Origin: Phaeodactylum tricornutum CCAP 1055/1
Lineage: Eukaryota > Bacillariophyta > Bacillariophyceae > Surirellales > Neidiaceae
Direction: 5' to 3'
Assembly: GCF_000150955.2 (NCBI RefSeq)
Contig: NC_011672.1
Location: forward strand, 434,001-498,000
DNA length: 64,000 bases
In this document: one piece after another, positions 49,139 through 58,199 of the stretch
Numbering within the stretch: the stretch's first letter is position 1
Layout: each line of letters opens with the position of its first letter
The notes under the pieces: generated by a model
The model's database searches: none
Seen by the model: the letters and a program-made list of their open reading frames with translations, nothing else
What the model was told of the DNA's origin: nothing
Made by a program: the position numbers and the translations under genes

Positions 49139-52100
49139 ATGTCTTGCCCAGTGTGTCATTGTGCCGCCTGCACGTGTGGTCCCGATTGTCAGTGCACCGA
49201 AGCGCTTTGTCGATGTCAGGCCTCCTCGTTCCTGGACAGTCTCGGCAAGGGCCAGGCCCAACATCGATTGGCTGCGTCGCCCAACAGCACCACCGGCGCT
49301 TGCTGCAGTCAATCGCTAACCAACAGTCCCGGTCGTGGAGCGTCGCGCACGGCGTCTGCCGAAGTGGTTCGGGATCCCTTGGCACGGGCATCAGGTACGG
49401 ATGAGTTCGTCCCGACCGTTACTTCGGAATCGTCCCTCCACGCCGTGTTGGAAATTCGCGGCATGACCTGTAGCATGTGTGCGCAAGCAATTGACGTAAA
49501 GTTGCGCAGTGTCCCTGGCGTGACGGAAGTCGCCATCAATCTCACGACCGATACGGCGACGGTGGCGTTTCGGCCCCGCGATTCCGAAACGAAGGGGAGA
49601 TTGGAAGAGCTCACGGGCGCCATTGAAGATGCGGGTTACGAAGTGGTTACCGCGCGACTCATGAATTGTGAAAACGGCAGTTCCGAACCACGGGGCAAAG
49701 CGGAACTGGTGATTCAGGGCATGACTTGCAGCATGTGCGTACAAGCGATCGAAAACGTGGTGCGACAAGATTTACAGAACACCACCATTGCCATTCACCT
49801 TTCTACCGACACAGCGGTGGTGGACTGGGATACGACCAAATATTCACTGGAAACAATTCAGGAAACAATTGAATCGATCGGGTACACCGTCACGAGTGCG
49901 AATGAGCTACCAGAGAACAACTCCACGGAAAGTACATCTATGGAAGAAAGCTGGGAGCACTTTACGCGCCGACAGGAAGCCAAAGTCCAAGCCCAACGTC
50001 GGGCCTTTCTCTCGAGTTTGGCGGGGACCTTGCCTATACTTCTTTTTACCATGGTGTTTCCGCATATCTTGCCATCGCATACGTTCCTAAATCGCCACAT
50101 CTCCATTTGGGGATACGATCTGGAATGGCAAGCTCTCATTTTATGGATCCTCGCCACACCGGTTCAATTTATCACTGGTTGGGGCTTTTACAAACACGCA
50201 TATTTCGGGATTATGTCGGGAAAGGCGGGTATGGATGTTCTGGTGGCGTTAGGGACGACGGCTTCGTACGGATACGCTCTGGAAGGTTTGCTGACGGGCG
50301 ACGATGAAGCCGCACACTTTTTCGAAACGTCGGCCGTTTTGATTTGTTTCGTCCTTGCCGGCAAATGGATGCAAGTGCTGGCCGTCCGGCGCACCAGCGA
50401 GGCGTTGACGGCCTTGATGAAATTGCAAAGCAAGACGGCCGTGAAAATAACGCCCGGCAACAAAGTTTCCAGCGCTTCTTTCAACCCACTATTCGATCCA
50501 TACCACGAAGCAGTAGTTCCAATCCAAGAGGTCCACGCAGGGGATATGGTCAAAATTATTCGCGGTGCGTCCATTCCTGCCGACGGGAACGTTTTATTTG
50601 GAGAAGTCTCGGTGGACGAAAGCATGGTCACGGGCGAGTCGGTGCCAGTGCTGAAAGGCCCCGGGTCGGTGGTGTTGGGGGGTACCGTCTGTGTCGAATC
50701 TTCTTCGACGGTTGCTGGTGACGAACTCGCCGAAAACGCCAACGACCAAGCAGTCGGAGCCGCTTTCGTGGAAGTCACTGGCGTGGGGTCGTCCACCGCT
50801 TTGGCACAAATCGTTCAACTCGTCCAAGAAGCACAAACTCGATCCGTCCCCATCCAAAGTTTTGCAGACCGCATCTCGGGGATCTTTGTTCCAACGGTGT
50901 GCACGATTTCGCTGCTCACATACATGGTCTGGTACGCGCTGTGTTCTTCGAAAGTCGTTCCAGCTTCGTGGTATGACGACCTTGGTGAGAGTATGACCAC
51001 GTTTAGCCTCAAGTTTGCCATTGCTTGTCTCGTTATTTCTTGCCCATGTGCCTTAGGACTGGCGACGCCGACTGCCGTCATGGTGGGTACCGGGGTGGGC
51101 GCCAAGTTGGGTGTTTTGATGAAAGGAGGGGAGGCGCTTGAAGTGGCCAGCAAGGTAAATTCGGTCGTCTTTGACAAAACGGGAACCTTGACGCAAGGAA
51201 AACCAGCGATCACGGACTTTGTGAGACTCGACGAAGAAAATCCAAACGATTGGCCGGAGGATGATTTGCTCTGGATGCTGGCATCCTTGGAGCGGACATC
51301 AGAACATCCTCTGGCGAATGCGGTAGTCTCGTACGCTGAAGAACATTTGAGTGTGGATTATCTGGAACAACATCCTTTTGCACAACCCTCCAATTTTCGA
51401 GCGATTACTGGACGGGGTGCATCTGGAGTTGTTCAAGGCACATCGGTAGCTGTTGGTAATCGATCGTTTGCCAACGTGCTGAATATCTCGGTACCGGCGC
51501 AAGCGGAAGCCGTCATGAAAAGGCTCGAAGAGCAGGGCAAGACTGCCATTCTAGCTGCGTTTAACGACCATGCCTACGTGGTGATGGGGATTGCAGACGA
51601 GCTCAAGTCGGATGCGGCTGCTTCGCTATCCTATCTGAAAAATACGTTGGGCGTCGATATTTGGATGGTTACCGGGGACAATAGTCGAACGGCAAAAGCC
51701 ATTAGTCGTAAGCTCGGTTTGGCCCCGAACCGCGTCATCTCCGAAGCCTTACCCGCCGCCAAGGTCCAAAAAGTGCGACAGCTGCAAGCCGAAGGTCGAG
51801 TGGTCGCCATGGTAGGTGACGGGGTCAACGATAGTCCTGCCTTGGCGCAAGCCGACGTGGGCATGAGTGTCGGGACGGGGGCCGACATTGCGGCGGAAGC
51901 GTCCGACATGGTGTTGGTCAAGGCGCACGTGACGGATGTTTGCGTCGCGCTGCACTTGAGTCGCGTCATTTTTCGACGCATTCAACTGAACCTGCTACTA
52001 TCCCTCGTATACAATTGTTTGGGTATCCCGATTGCGGCGGGTCTCTTCTACCCGTACGTGCGGACGCGGCTACCGCCGACCGTAGCGGCTCTGGCCATGG

Positions 52101-52399
52101 CCTTAAGTTCCATCAGTGTCGTATTGAGCAGTTTGAGTCTCCAACTGTACCAGCCCCCGACGTTGGCGGGGAGGCAGATGAGGCGGCGTTCGTCACCGCT
52201 CGTGGCGTGGGCTTCATCCCGGCCACACGGTTCTACCCACGAGACTACTGATGGGGTGGAAGAGAACGACCTGACGGTGGATCTCCTTAGTAACGACCGT
52301 TTGGGAGGAAACTTGGATAATACCGACTCGACGCGTGAGGTGGATCATCGTTCGTCGGTGGAACTGGAAGAAGGAAAGGGTGGAAGTGAAGATGAATGA
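49139..52399 (+). CDS. P1B-type copper-transporting ATPase with Cys-rich N-terminus
   Basis: Single exon, 1086 residues. The first 27 residues hold nine Cys arranged CxxCxCxxCxCxxxCxCxxxxCxC, metallothionein-like. Two heavy-metal-associated domains follow at about 100-170 and 190-255, each with GMTCSMC. About eight membrane helices surround the ATPase core. TGES lies near 498, the metal-site CPC (SCPCALGLATPT) near 634, the phosphorylated Asp in DKTGTLT near 679, SEHPLA near 720 and GDGVNDSPALAQAD near 894. CPC with two MTCSMC domains indicates Cu(I) export or delivery to secretory or plastid compartments, as in ATP7/RAN1/HMA proteins. A signal peptide is not evident. The C-terminal 90 residues are polar and acidic. 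Copper specificity rests on known motif patterns. Confidence 0.94.
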   Translation: MSCPVCHCAACTCGPDCQCTEALCRCQASSFLDSLGKGQAQHRLAASPNSTTGACCSQSLTNSPGRGASRTASAEVVRDPLARASGTDEFVPTVTSESSLHAVLEIRGMTCSMCAQAIDVKLRSVPGVTEVAINLTTDTATVAFRPRDSETKGRLEELTGAIEDAGYEVVTARLMNCENGSSEPRGKAELVIQGMTCSMCVQAIENVVRQDLQNTTIAIHLSTDTAVVDWDTTKYSLETIQETIESIGYTVTSANELPENNSTESTSMEESWEHFTRRQEAKVQAQRRAFLSSLAGTLPILLFTMVFPHILPSHTFLNRHISIWGYDLEWQALILWILATPVQFITGWGFYKHAYFGIMSGKAGMDVLVALGTTASYGYALEGLLTGDDEAAHFFETSAVLICFVLAGKWMQVLAVRRTSEALTALMKLQSKTAVKITPGNKVSSASFNPLFDPYHEAVVPIQEVHAGDMVKIIRGASIPADGNVLFGEVSVDESMVTGESVPVLKGPGSVVLGGTVCVESSSTVAGDELAENANDQAVGAAFVEVTGVGSSTALAQIVQLVQEAQTRSVPIQSFADRISGIFVPTVCTISLLTYMVWYALCSSKVVPASWYDDLGESMTTFSLKFAIACLVISCPCALGLATPTAVMVGTGVGAKLGVLMKGGEALEVASKVNSVVFDKTGTLTQGKPAITDFVRLDEENPNDWPEDDLLWMLASLERTSEHPLANAVVSYAEEHLSVDYLEQHPFAQPSNFRAITGRGASGVVQGTSVAVGNRSFANVLNISVPAQAEAVMKRLEEQGKTAILAAFNDHAYVVMGIADELKSDAAASLSYLKNTLGVDIWMVTGDNSRTAKAISRKLGLAPNRVISEALPAAKVQKVRQLQAEGRVVAMVGDGVNDSPALAQADVGMSVGTGADIAAEASDMVLVKAHVTDVCVALHLSRVIFRRIQLNLLLSLVYNCLGIPIAAGLFYPYVRTRLPPTVAALAMALSSISVVLSSLSLQLYQPPTLAGRQMRRRSSPLVAWASSRPHGSTHETTDGVEENDLTVDLLSNDRLGGNLDNTDSTREVDHRSSVELEEGKGGSEDE

Positions 52400-52519
52400 A
52401 TGAATGAATGGAAATGGTTTTTGATTTGGGATAACAACTTGGAACATGTTTATGGTTATTCTTTGTCGGTGCCAAGGTGGTAGCGTCTTTTGACTAGCAG
52501 TGTTTGTTGTGTTTCTTCT

Positions 52520-53191
52520 TCATTTGCTCTTTGCGTACGAGTCTAGAATGGAATCAAACAACGATTGGTATTTCGTTGCGTACAGTTCTTCCGGACACTG
52601 TGCCGTGAGCGTGACGAGGACGGCACCGGCGCCGCCGGTAGCTCCCTGTTGGAGAGTAAAGATGGTCCGAAAGTGCGTGGGGGGTTGTACGTTGGGTACC
52701 GCCTGTCGGTAATCAAAAAAGTAGGCTTGTTTCTGCGAGACCGCCGCGAGCATGGTTGCTTCGACGTCTACTCCGGCAATTTGTGCTTTGGGGAGAATCG
52801 TTTGGGCCGCGACTTGATCCACCGATCCGAAACTCCCGAGTGAGGTAAAGTCGTCCCGGACGGGGGTGTAGGCGACAAAGACACTGGCCCGGGCGTCGGC
52901 GGGGTCCGTCCAAACCACAATCGTCCGGCGGTCACTCAATTGTTGTTCCGTCCGACTCCACTGCGACGGAACGTCGACGGTAAAGCCGTGGCGGGAATCG
53001 AGGAACGGAGTGAGCGTGGGGACCGAAACGGCTACCGCCGTACTGGGGAATCCGACGGCGGCCGCCGACGCACACGTGGCCAACCATGCTCGACGATCCA
53101 GTGGAGGAGACTGGAGTGACAGCGCGTACGAACACACGGAAAGTCCCAGAACCGCAATTGCCAGCAACTGAGCGGCGTAACGGAACGTCAT
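52520..53191 (-). CDS. Thylakoid-lumen PsbP-domain protein
   Basis: Single exon, 223 residues. The leader starts with a signal peptide (MTFRYAAQLLAIAVLGLSV) and continues to a twin-arginine lumenal signal (LDRRAWLATCASAAAVGFPSTAVA). This implies passage through the plastid membranes and Tat transport into the lumen. The mature part follows the PsbP fold. HGFTVDVPSQWSRTE, IVVWTDPADARASVFVAYTPV, SLGSFGSVDQVAAQTILP, AYFFDYRQAV and HFRTIFTLQQG come in order, and the end (LVTLTAQCPEELYATKYQSLFDSILDSY) is typical. PsbP and PsbP-domain proteins assist photosystem II or NDH and PSI assembly; which one is not decidable. Divergent from the plastid membrane protein gene to the right. Confidence 0.85.
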   Translation of the reverse strand: MTFRYAAQLLAIAVLGLSVCSYALSLQSPPLDRRAWLATCASAAAVGFPSTAVAVSVPTLTPFLDSRHGFTVDVPSQWSRTEQQLSDRRTIVVWTDPADARASVFVAYTPVRDDFTSLGSFGSVDQVAAQTILPKAQIAGVDVEATMLAAVSQKQAYFFDYRQAVPNVQPPTHFRTIFTLQQGATGGAGAVLVTLTAQCPEELYATKYQSLFDSILDSYAKSK

Positions 53192-53773
53192 GGTATGGAT
53201 ACGTACGACTCGGGGGATCTTGGGAGGGAACGCGTCGAAACTTGTGTGTGTATAGGAAAAGGAACCGAGAGTGTTACTCGAAACAACCTTGTGCCGATAG
53301 GTTCGTTTGACGTACTATAACAAAGAGTGACTGTGTCGCGTGTGTGACAATACGAATGTCGGACAAAGGATATACGTAGGTAGGTAGGATACCTACACTC
53401 TAGTCATGGTCGTTTGGTCCATAGTCGATTGTTCCAACTTGCCCTTTTGCTGACGTGTCCAAGAGCAACTTGTCGGTCGGACAGCCCATTCCCACCCGTG
53501 ACTCGAGGAAAGAACCAAGACTGCAAACACGTCATTCGTCCGCGTTTGCACGGGAATGTTCGAAAGATGAAACTGTCTCGATACGTAGCGAACCATAACA
53601 GAAACTCTAGCAGTAACTAACCGTAAGGAAGGGTCGTCGGTTCGAGGGAATGGAGGGTACCATTGTTGGTCTCATCGTTTGGAATCCATTCACCCCTATT
53701 CCTGTCCAAGGCATCGCACCCCCCGAGACCCTCCAATACCCATAATACCGATACACAACGCACAACCACTATC
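53192..53773. promoter_or_regulatory. Divergent promoter of two plastid genes
   Basis: 582 bp between the starts of two plastid-targeted genes. It contains GTGACTGTGTC at 53327-53337, a partial match to the recurrent motif, and a short GTAGG repeat near 53377-53400. No gene seen. Confidence 0.45.
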
Positions 53774-54721
53774 ATGACGAGATTCCGAAAACAGTTACTA
53801 CATGTACTCCTGTTGTCCTTTGCCGTTCGAACGACGAGCTTTGCTCCTCGTCCGCGGCCGCGCTTGCTATTGCAGCCCGCCAGCCCCACCGGCGCAGCTC
53901 CACCGGCCTTGTGCGTGCCGAAATCCGAATCCTGGCGTATCTCGACCACACGAGCCGCTTCGACGACGTCCAAATCTTCCACCGATCCTCCTCACCAAGA
54001 CCCCTCACCATCCTTTTCCATCAATATCGTTCCCGCCGTGGCGTGGATTGGTCTCGTCACTTGGCTCTTCACCGGCGCCCCGGGACAGTTCGGTGACCCC
54101 CACGACGCCGCCTTGCTGCAACGCATACTCGCCGATCCGGTACATCCCCAGATTAACGAACTCTTCTTTACCATTTTCAATCTCTTTGCCGTCATGCCCG
54201 TTATCCTCGCGGCGGTGGCGCTGCCGCAGGCCCCCCGTCGCGGTCTGCCGCCCACGCCGTTTCTCCTCCTCAGCGTCGCCGTCGGCTACTTTGCCGCCGG
54301 ACCGTACTTTGCATTCCGGCCACCGTTGCCTGTGCAACGCACGGACGGTGACAACGAACTGGGATGGTTCACTCGGAATGTTCTAGAAAACAGAGTCGTC
54401 GGGATCGGTACCTTCGTATCGACCGTTTTCTTTTTCTACGCCGGCAACGTCGGGGGTGTCCTGCAACAAGGCGGGGGAGACAGTCTCTGGCAAGACTTTG
54501 TTACCCTCCTCCAGACCAGTATGTTTGCCAACGTGGCGTGTTTGGACCTGACGTTGCTCCATTGTACCATTACGGCACTGATTCCTAAAGATTACGCGTT
54601 GCGCAACCCCGACGCCGATCCGCGAGACGCCCTCCGCATCGCGGCGGCCACGGCATTCTTTCCTTTTCTCGGGAGCTCCTTGTACCTAGCCTTGCGGCCG
54701 TCGCTGCCCGAGACGGAATAA
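53774..54721 (+). CDS. Plastid-targeted multi-pass membrane protein, conserved type
   Basis: Single exon, 315 residues from ATG 53774; the longer frame begins at a TTG. The leader MTRFRKQLLHVLLLSFAVR is followed by TTSFAP, a plastid import motif. After an 80-residue Ser/Pro/Thr transit region there are about six hydrophobic segments: VAWIGLVTWLFTG, FTIFNLFAVMPVILAAVALP, FLLLSVAVGYFAAGPYFAF, GTFVSTVFFFYAGN, SMFANVACLDLTLLH and AATAFFPFLGSSLYLAL. The pattern resembles uncharacterised cyanobacterial and plant plastid membrane proteins, but I cannot name a family. A thylakoid or envelope location is inferred. Confidence 0.75.
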   Translation: MTRFRKQLLHVLLLSFAVRTTSFAPRPRPRLLLQPASPTGAAPPALCVPKSESWRISTTRAASTTSKSSTDPPHQDPSPSFSINIVPAVAWIGLVTWLFTGAPGQFGDPHDAALLQRILADPVHPQINELFFTIFNLFAVMPVILAAVALPQAPRRGLPPTPFLLLSVAVGYFAAGPYFAFRPPLPVQRTDGDNELGWFTRNVLENRVVGIGTFVSTVFFFYAGNVGGVLQQGGGDSLWQDFVTLLQTSMFANVACLDLTLLHCTITALIPKDYALRNPDADPRDALRIAAATAFFPFLGSSLYLALRPSLPETE

Positions 54722-54853
54722 TAATAACAAGAACAAAATAGAATATATATATCACGAGCGAACGTAAGGCCGCCATACACATTATTCATTATCTACACGC
54801 TGCGTTGCGTTTTAGCTTGCGCTCGATTGCCTTTTTAACTATAACTACTTCTA

Positions 54854-56608
54854 CTACAGCAACGAGAATTTTCGAACCAGCAGCCAAGCCACCGCGGCAA
54901 GCACGGTCGATTGCAATACACGAGCGGTGGTATCCGCTCTCCGCATTACCTGCCGGTACGATAGATTGACATTTTGTGCCAGCAGAATGGCTGCCGGGGG
55001 TACCCAACCAAAAGTAGCCTTATTCAGGAGCAAACGAAAGGCCACGTTCGCACTCCAACAAACACGTCCAATCCGATCGCGAATCCAAGGCTGTCGATAC
55101 TGGTAGGGCGATCCGAATCGAGCCAGTCGAATCAACGCACCGTGTTCCGCTCGACGATTGCGTTGGTAGCGCAAAAGACCTTGTCCCAGCGTCGGAGCGG
55201 ATGCCGACGGTGACCAAGACGGGGGTACGCTATCTTGACACAAATCGATTTCCCGATCTTGCAAGGCGAGGTCCAAGGCGACGACATCCTGTAAACCCGC
55301 GTTAATTCCTTGACCAATATCGGGTGGAAACGCGTGACAGGCATCCCCAACCAGGACGACACCCGCGGATTCGTTGGGAGCGACAACGACCGATCCCGGC
55401 ACGTATTGGCAATACGGAAAGGTCGTCGTTTTGGCTTGAACGAATCGCTCCCATTCCTTGTCGTCCACCATTTCGTCCCAATTCAAACGCGGCCAGTTCG
55501 ATTGGAACCACGCCTTGACCGCCGAACCATCGGCCAGCTTCCAGAGTTCGTGATCGGGCCGAGTAATAATGTTGGCCGGCCGCACCATATCGGGATCTTT
55601 CATGGGGAGTAGTCCGAGCGAGGCAAAGTCGCGGGTCCCTTGGTTGGTACCGCGAATACTGTACAAGTTCTGTGCCTGTGTCGTCACCAAGGTCCCGTCG
55701 TGATCGATCATGGTAAAATTGGGCGGAAGTTGCAAGGCTTTGAGTTTTAGACCCGTGGCGGGCGAGCGGTAGCGCCGGACGACAAAGGAACGGGCCTTGG
55801 ATGCGAGCCAGGACTCGGACTGGGCCGGGTCGCGCAATTGGGCACGTACCGCGCTGTCAATGCCGTCCGCCGCCACGACGAGATCGGCTCCATACATACT
55901 TCCGTCCCGACAATGCACCGTAATGGACGGTCCTTTTTGGGATTCCGGTAGTGCAGTCTCCGCGGTGTCCACCATAGACGCAACCTCTTTGCCCATGCAC
56001 ACTTGAATAGAACCGACTCCTTTGGAATCATTGTATAGTTGTTCCTCACAGCATTCTTGGAGGAGCTCCACCATTTGGTGGCGAGGTATCCAAACTGACT
56101 TGCTTATTGATGGCGTGGCCCTGGTGTTGCGCTTCTGGGACTTGGGTGGGGAGCCGGCAACGGTCACGCCTGTGGGTTCCGGAATAGCAACGGAGGGATC
56201 GGCAGGCACGATGCAGAACCGACCGAATCCTCCCCGCACAACCACACCGCGGTCGTCCAATTTTGTGGCCACCTCGGGTACGGAATCGACCCAGCGTAAC
56301 CCTCGGGGATTGATGTTGTACAAGTAGGACCGTGCCGGATTGTAGGTGGCCACGGACGTGTCACCGTCGGTCCGTTCTAGTACAGTGACGTTACAGGAAT
56401 GAGGGGGACGGGATAAAGTCAGTGCGGTTGCGAGTCCGACGGGACCGCCTCCGACGACCACCACGTTACGGCGATGTACCGCGGAGACGGATGACTGCGA
56501 CAAAGCCAACGCGGTAACACTGGAGCATCCGGGAATGTCGCCATTGCTCATCAGGAGCATTCCAGCCAGTAGCAGCGCCATTGCGCGGTTTGTAAGGTTC
56601 ACGAGCAT
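54854..56608 (-). CDS. FAD-dependent aromatic-ring monooxygenase (kynurenine 3-monooxygenase-like)
   Basis: Single exon, 584 residues from ATG 56608; longer frames start at a TTG. The first 20 residues include a hydrophobic signal-like stretch (AMALLLAGMLL). The FAD-binding motif VVVVGGGPVGLATALTLSR lies near residue 48, and VAADGIDSAVRAQL is the DG motif region. GDACHAFPPDIGQGINAGLQDVVALDLAL, near 440, is the GD motif and following helix. These are class A flavoprotein hydroxylase hallmarks. The C-terminal segment (VLQSTVLAAVAWLLVRKFSLL) looks like a membrane anchor, as in kynurenine 3-monooxygenase. Substrate remains uncertain; other phenolic hydroxylases are possible. Divergent from TVP23. 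Confidence 0.8.
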   Translation of the reverse strand: MLVNLTNRAMALLLAGMLLMSNGDIPGCSSVTALALSQSSVSAVHRRNVVVVGGGPVGLATALTLSRPPHSCNVTVLERTDGDTSVATYNPARSYLYNINPRGLRWVDSVPEVATKLDDRGVVVRGGFGRFCIVPADPSVAIPEPTGVTVAGSPPKSQKRNTRATPSISKSVWIPRHQMVELLQECCEEQLYNDSKGVGSIQVCMGKEVASMVDTAETALPESQKGPSITVHCRDGSMYGADLVVAADGIDSAVRAQLRDPAQSESWLASKARSFVVRRYRSPATGLKLKALQLPPNFTMIDHDGTLVTTQAQNLYSIRGTNQGTRDFASLGLLPMKDPDMVRPANIITRPDHELWKLADGSAVKAWFQSNWPRLNWDEMVDDKEWERFVQAKTTTFPYCQYVPGSVVVAPNESAGVVLVGDACHAFPPDIGQGINAGLQDVVALDLALQDREIDLCQDSVPPSWSPSASAPTLGQGLLRYQRNRRAEHGALIRLARFGSPYQYRQPWIRDRIGRVCWSANVAFRLLLNKATFGWVPPAAILLAQNVNLSYRQVMRRADTTARVLQSTVLAAVAWLLVRKFSLL

Positions 56609-57139
56609 TCGCTTAGCATATGCCTTGCGGCGAGAGTTTGCTAGATTGCTATTTACCGTCAACACGTGCAATTGCGGGAATTACCAAGCCGAGAGAAAGA
56701 CAGCATGCACGCTCAACTCTCCAAGTATCGTTCCTTTGTTGGTTCCGACATGGTCCCATTGACTACTAACTGCACTGCATAGTCGATAGCTTTCATACAA
56801 AATCGGCTCGGGTACGCCAATTAAAAAAGGAATACGTCACACACCTTTGAAGTCATATTACAGTCAGTCTCGCCGATATCTCCAGAATGTCACACTAAAT
56901 GGTAGACTCCGAAAGTGGTAGACTCCAAAAGTGAGCAGGTAATAAATAGTACGGAAGCCTTTCCAGCTATTTTCATTTTGTCTCGTGTGCTTCTTCGACG
57001 CTGGACAAACACTCTTTGGTGTTTGACCATGGTAGTAGAGTACGAATGACCCTCACTAGGCAACGAGCAGTGCACACCACTACCTCTTTACATATCCCGT
57101 CCGTAACCGGATAGCACTCATTTGTCAACACAGGATACA
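56609..57139. promoter_or_regulatory. Divergent promoter region
   Basis: 531 bp between the monooxygenase (-) and TVP23 (+). A partial ACAGTCA element lies near 56860. No gene seen. Confidence 0.4.
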
Positions 57140-57916
57140 ATGTCCAATGATTTACACTTTCACGTGCAAGACGGCGGTAGCAGTACCGCCCTCGAAACGG
57201 ACGGTCCCGTGACGGGAGAAATGGATCACTTACCGGATTCCCGCTCCGGTTCGGCGTCGACGACCGATGAACGCGCCTCCTCCTTGCAATATATCCAGGA
57301 CCAACTCAAGCAATCATCCCATCCATCCGTGATCATTTTCCACATTCTCTTCAAAGCACTCGCGCTATTTCTGTACATCTTTGGCGGTTGGTTCGTTCCT
57401 TCCAACAGCCGAGGGGCGGCGGATTCCGGCGCCCACATGATTGCCCTGACGGTCGCTTGCATTTTGCTACTCGCCGCCGACTTTTGGGTCGTCAAGAACG
57501 TCACGGGACGTCTGCTTGTTGGTTTGCGTTGGTGGAATCGCGTCGATAATGATACCACGACGTGGATATTCGAATCCGCCGAAGACCAAACTGTTAACGT
57601 TTTTGATCGACGTGTATTTTGGACCGTTCTGTATGCGACACCACTCATCTGGGCAGTCTTGCTCGGTTTTGCTCTGTTAAAACTTCGTCTGTCTTGGTTA
57701 CTAATTGTCGTTATGGCTCTGGCGTTGGGGGGAGCCAACGTTTATGGATACTATAAGTGCAGTTCCGACCAAAAGGTTAGGTTCCAACAAATGATGCAAA
57801 ACGGAGCTCAGCAGGGGGCAATGGCCATGATGAGGTCCAGCGTCATGTCGATCTTTACGGGTACGTCCACAGCGTCTTCCACCCAGCTGCCGAACAATGG
57901 ACGGAACTACGTATAG
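57140..57916 (+). CDS. TVP23: TVP23-family Golgi membrane protein
   Basis: Single exon, 258 residues from ATG 57140. An acidic and polar N-terminus of about 65 residues precedes the conserved core: HPSVIIFHILFKALALFLYIFG, a second helix, then the family signature DFWVVKNVTGRLLVGLRWWNRVDNDTTTWIFES. Two further helices (VFWTVLYATPLIWAVLLGFALL and LLIVVMALALGGANVYGYYKC) complete the usual four-helix layout. TVP23 (FAM18) proteins reside in late Golgi vesicles and support retrograde endosome-to-Golgi traffic. The tail is Met/Gln-rich. Clear family member. Confidence 0.92.
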   Translation: MSNDLHFHVQDGGSSTALETDGPVTGEMDHLPDSRSGSASTTDERASSLQYIQDQLKQSSHPSVIIFHILFKALALFLYIFGGWFVPSNSRGAADSGAHMIALTVACILLLAADFWVVKNVTGRLLVGLRWWNRVDNDTTTWIFESAEDQTVNVFDRRVFWTVLYATPLIWAVLLGFALLKLRLSWLLIVVMALALGGANVYGYYKCSSDQKVRFQQMMQNGAQQGAMAMMRSSVMSIFTGTSTASSTQLPNNGRNYV

Positions 57917-58199
57917 GCGGAATGTCCTACCTTCTTGCTGATCTACCTTACTGTTAGTGCACACTGGTATTCACGCGGATTGTTGTATACTGGTGGCAGG
58001 AGCATTAGAATGAGCGACGTCCTACCATACGATGTTTGGTTGTCTCCTACTAGCTAGTTAACTCGATCGGACTTTGTTTTCGTCAAAAACGTGTCGAACA
58101 AGAATACGACAATTACCTGAACGTGTAGTCTTTGCCGACGGATAGAAAATATACATAGCTTATATCGGTCATTCCGAGATGCTCTTCCTCAGCCATGTC

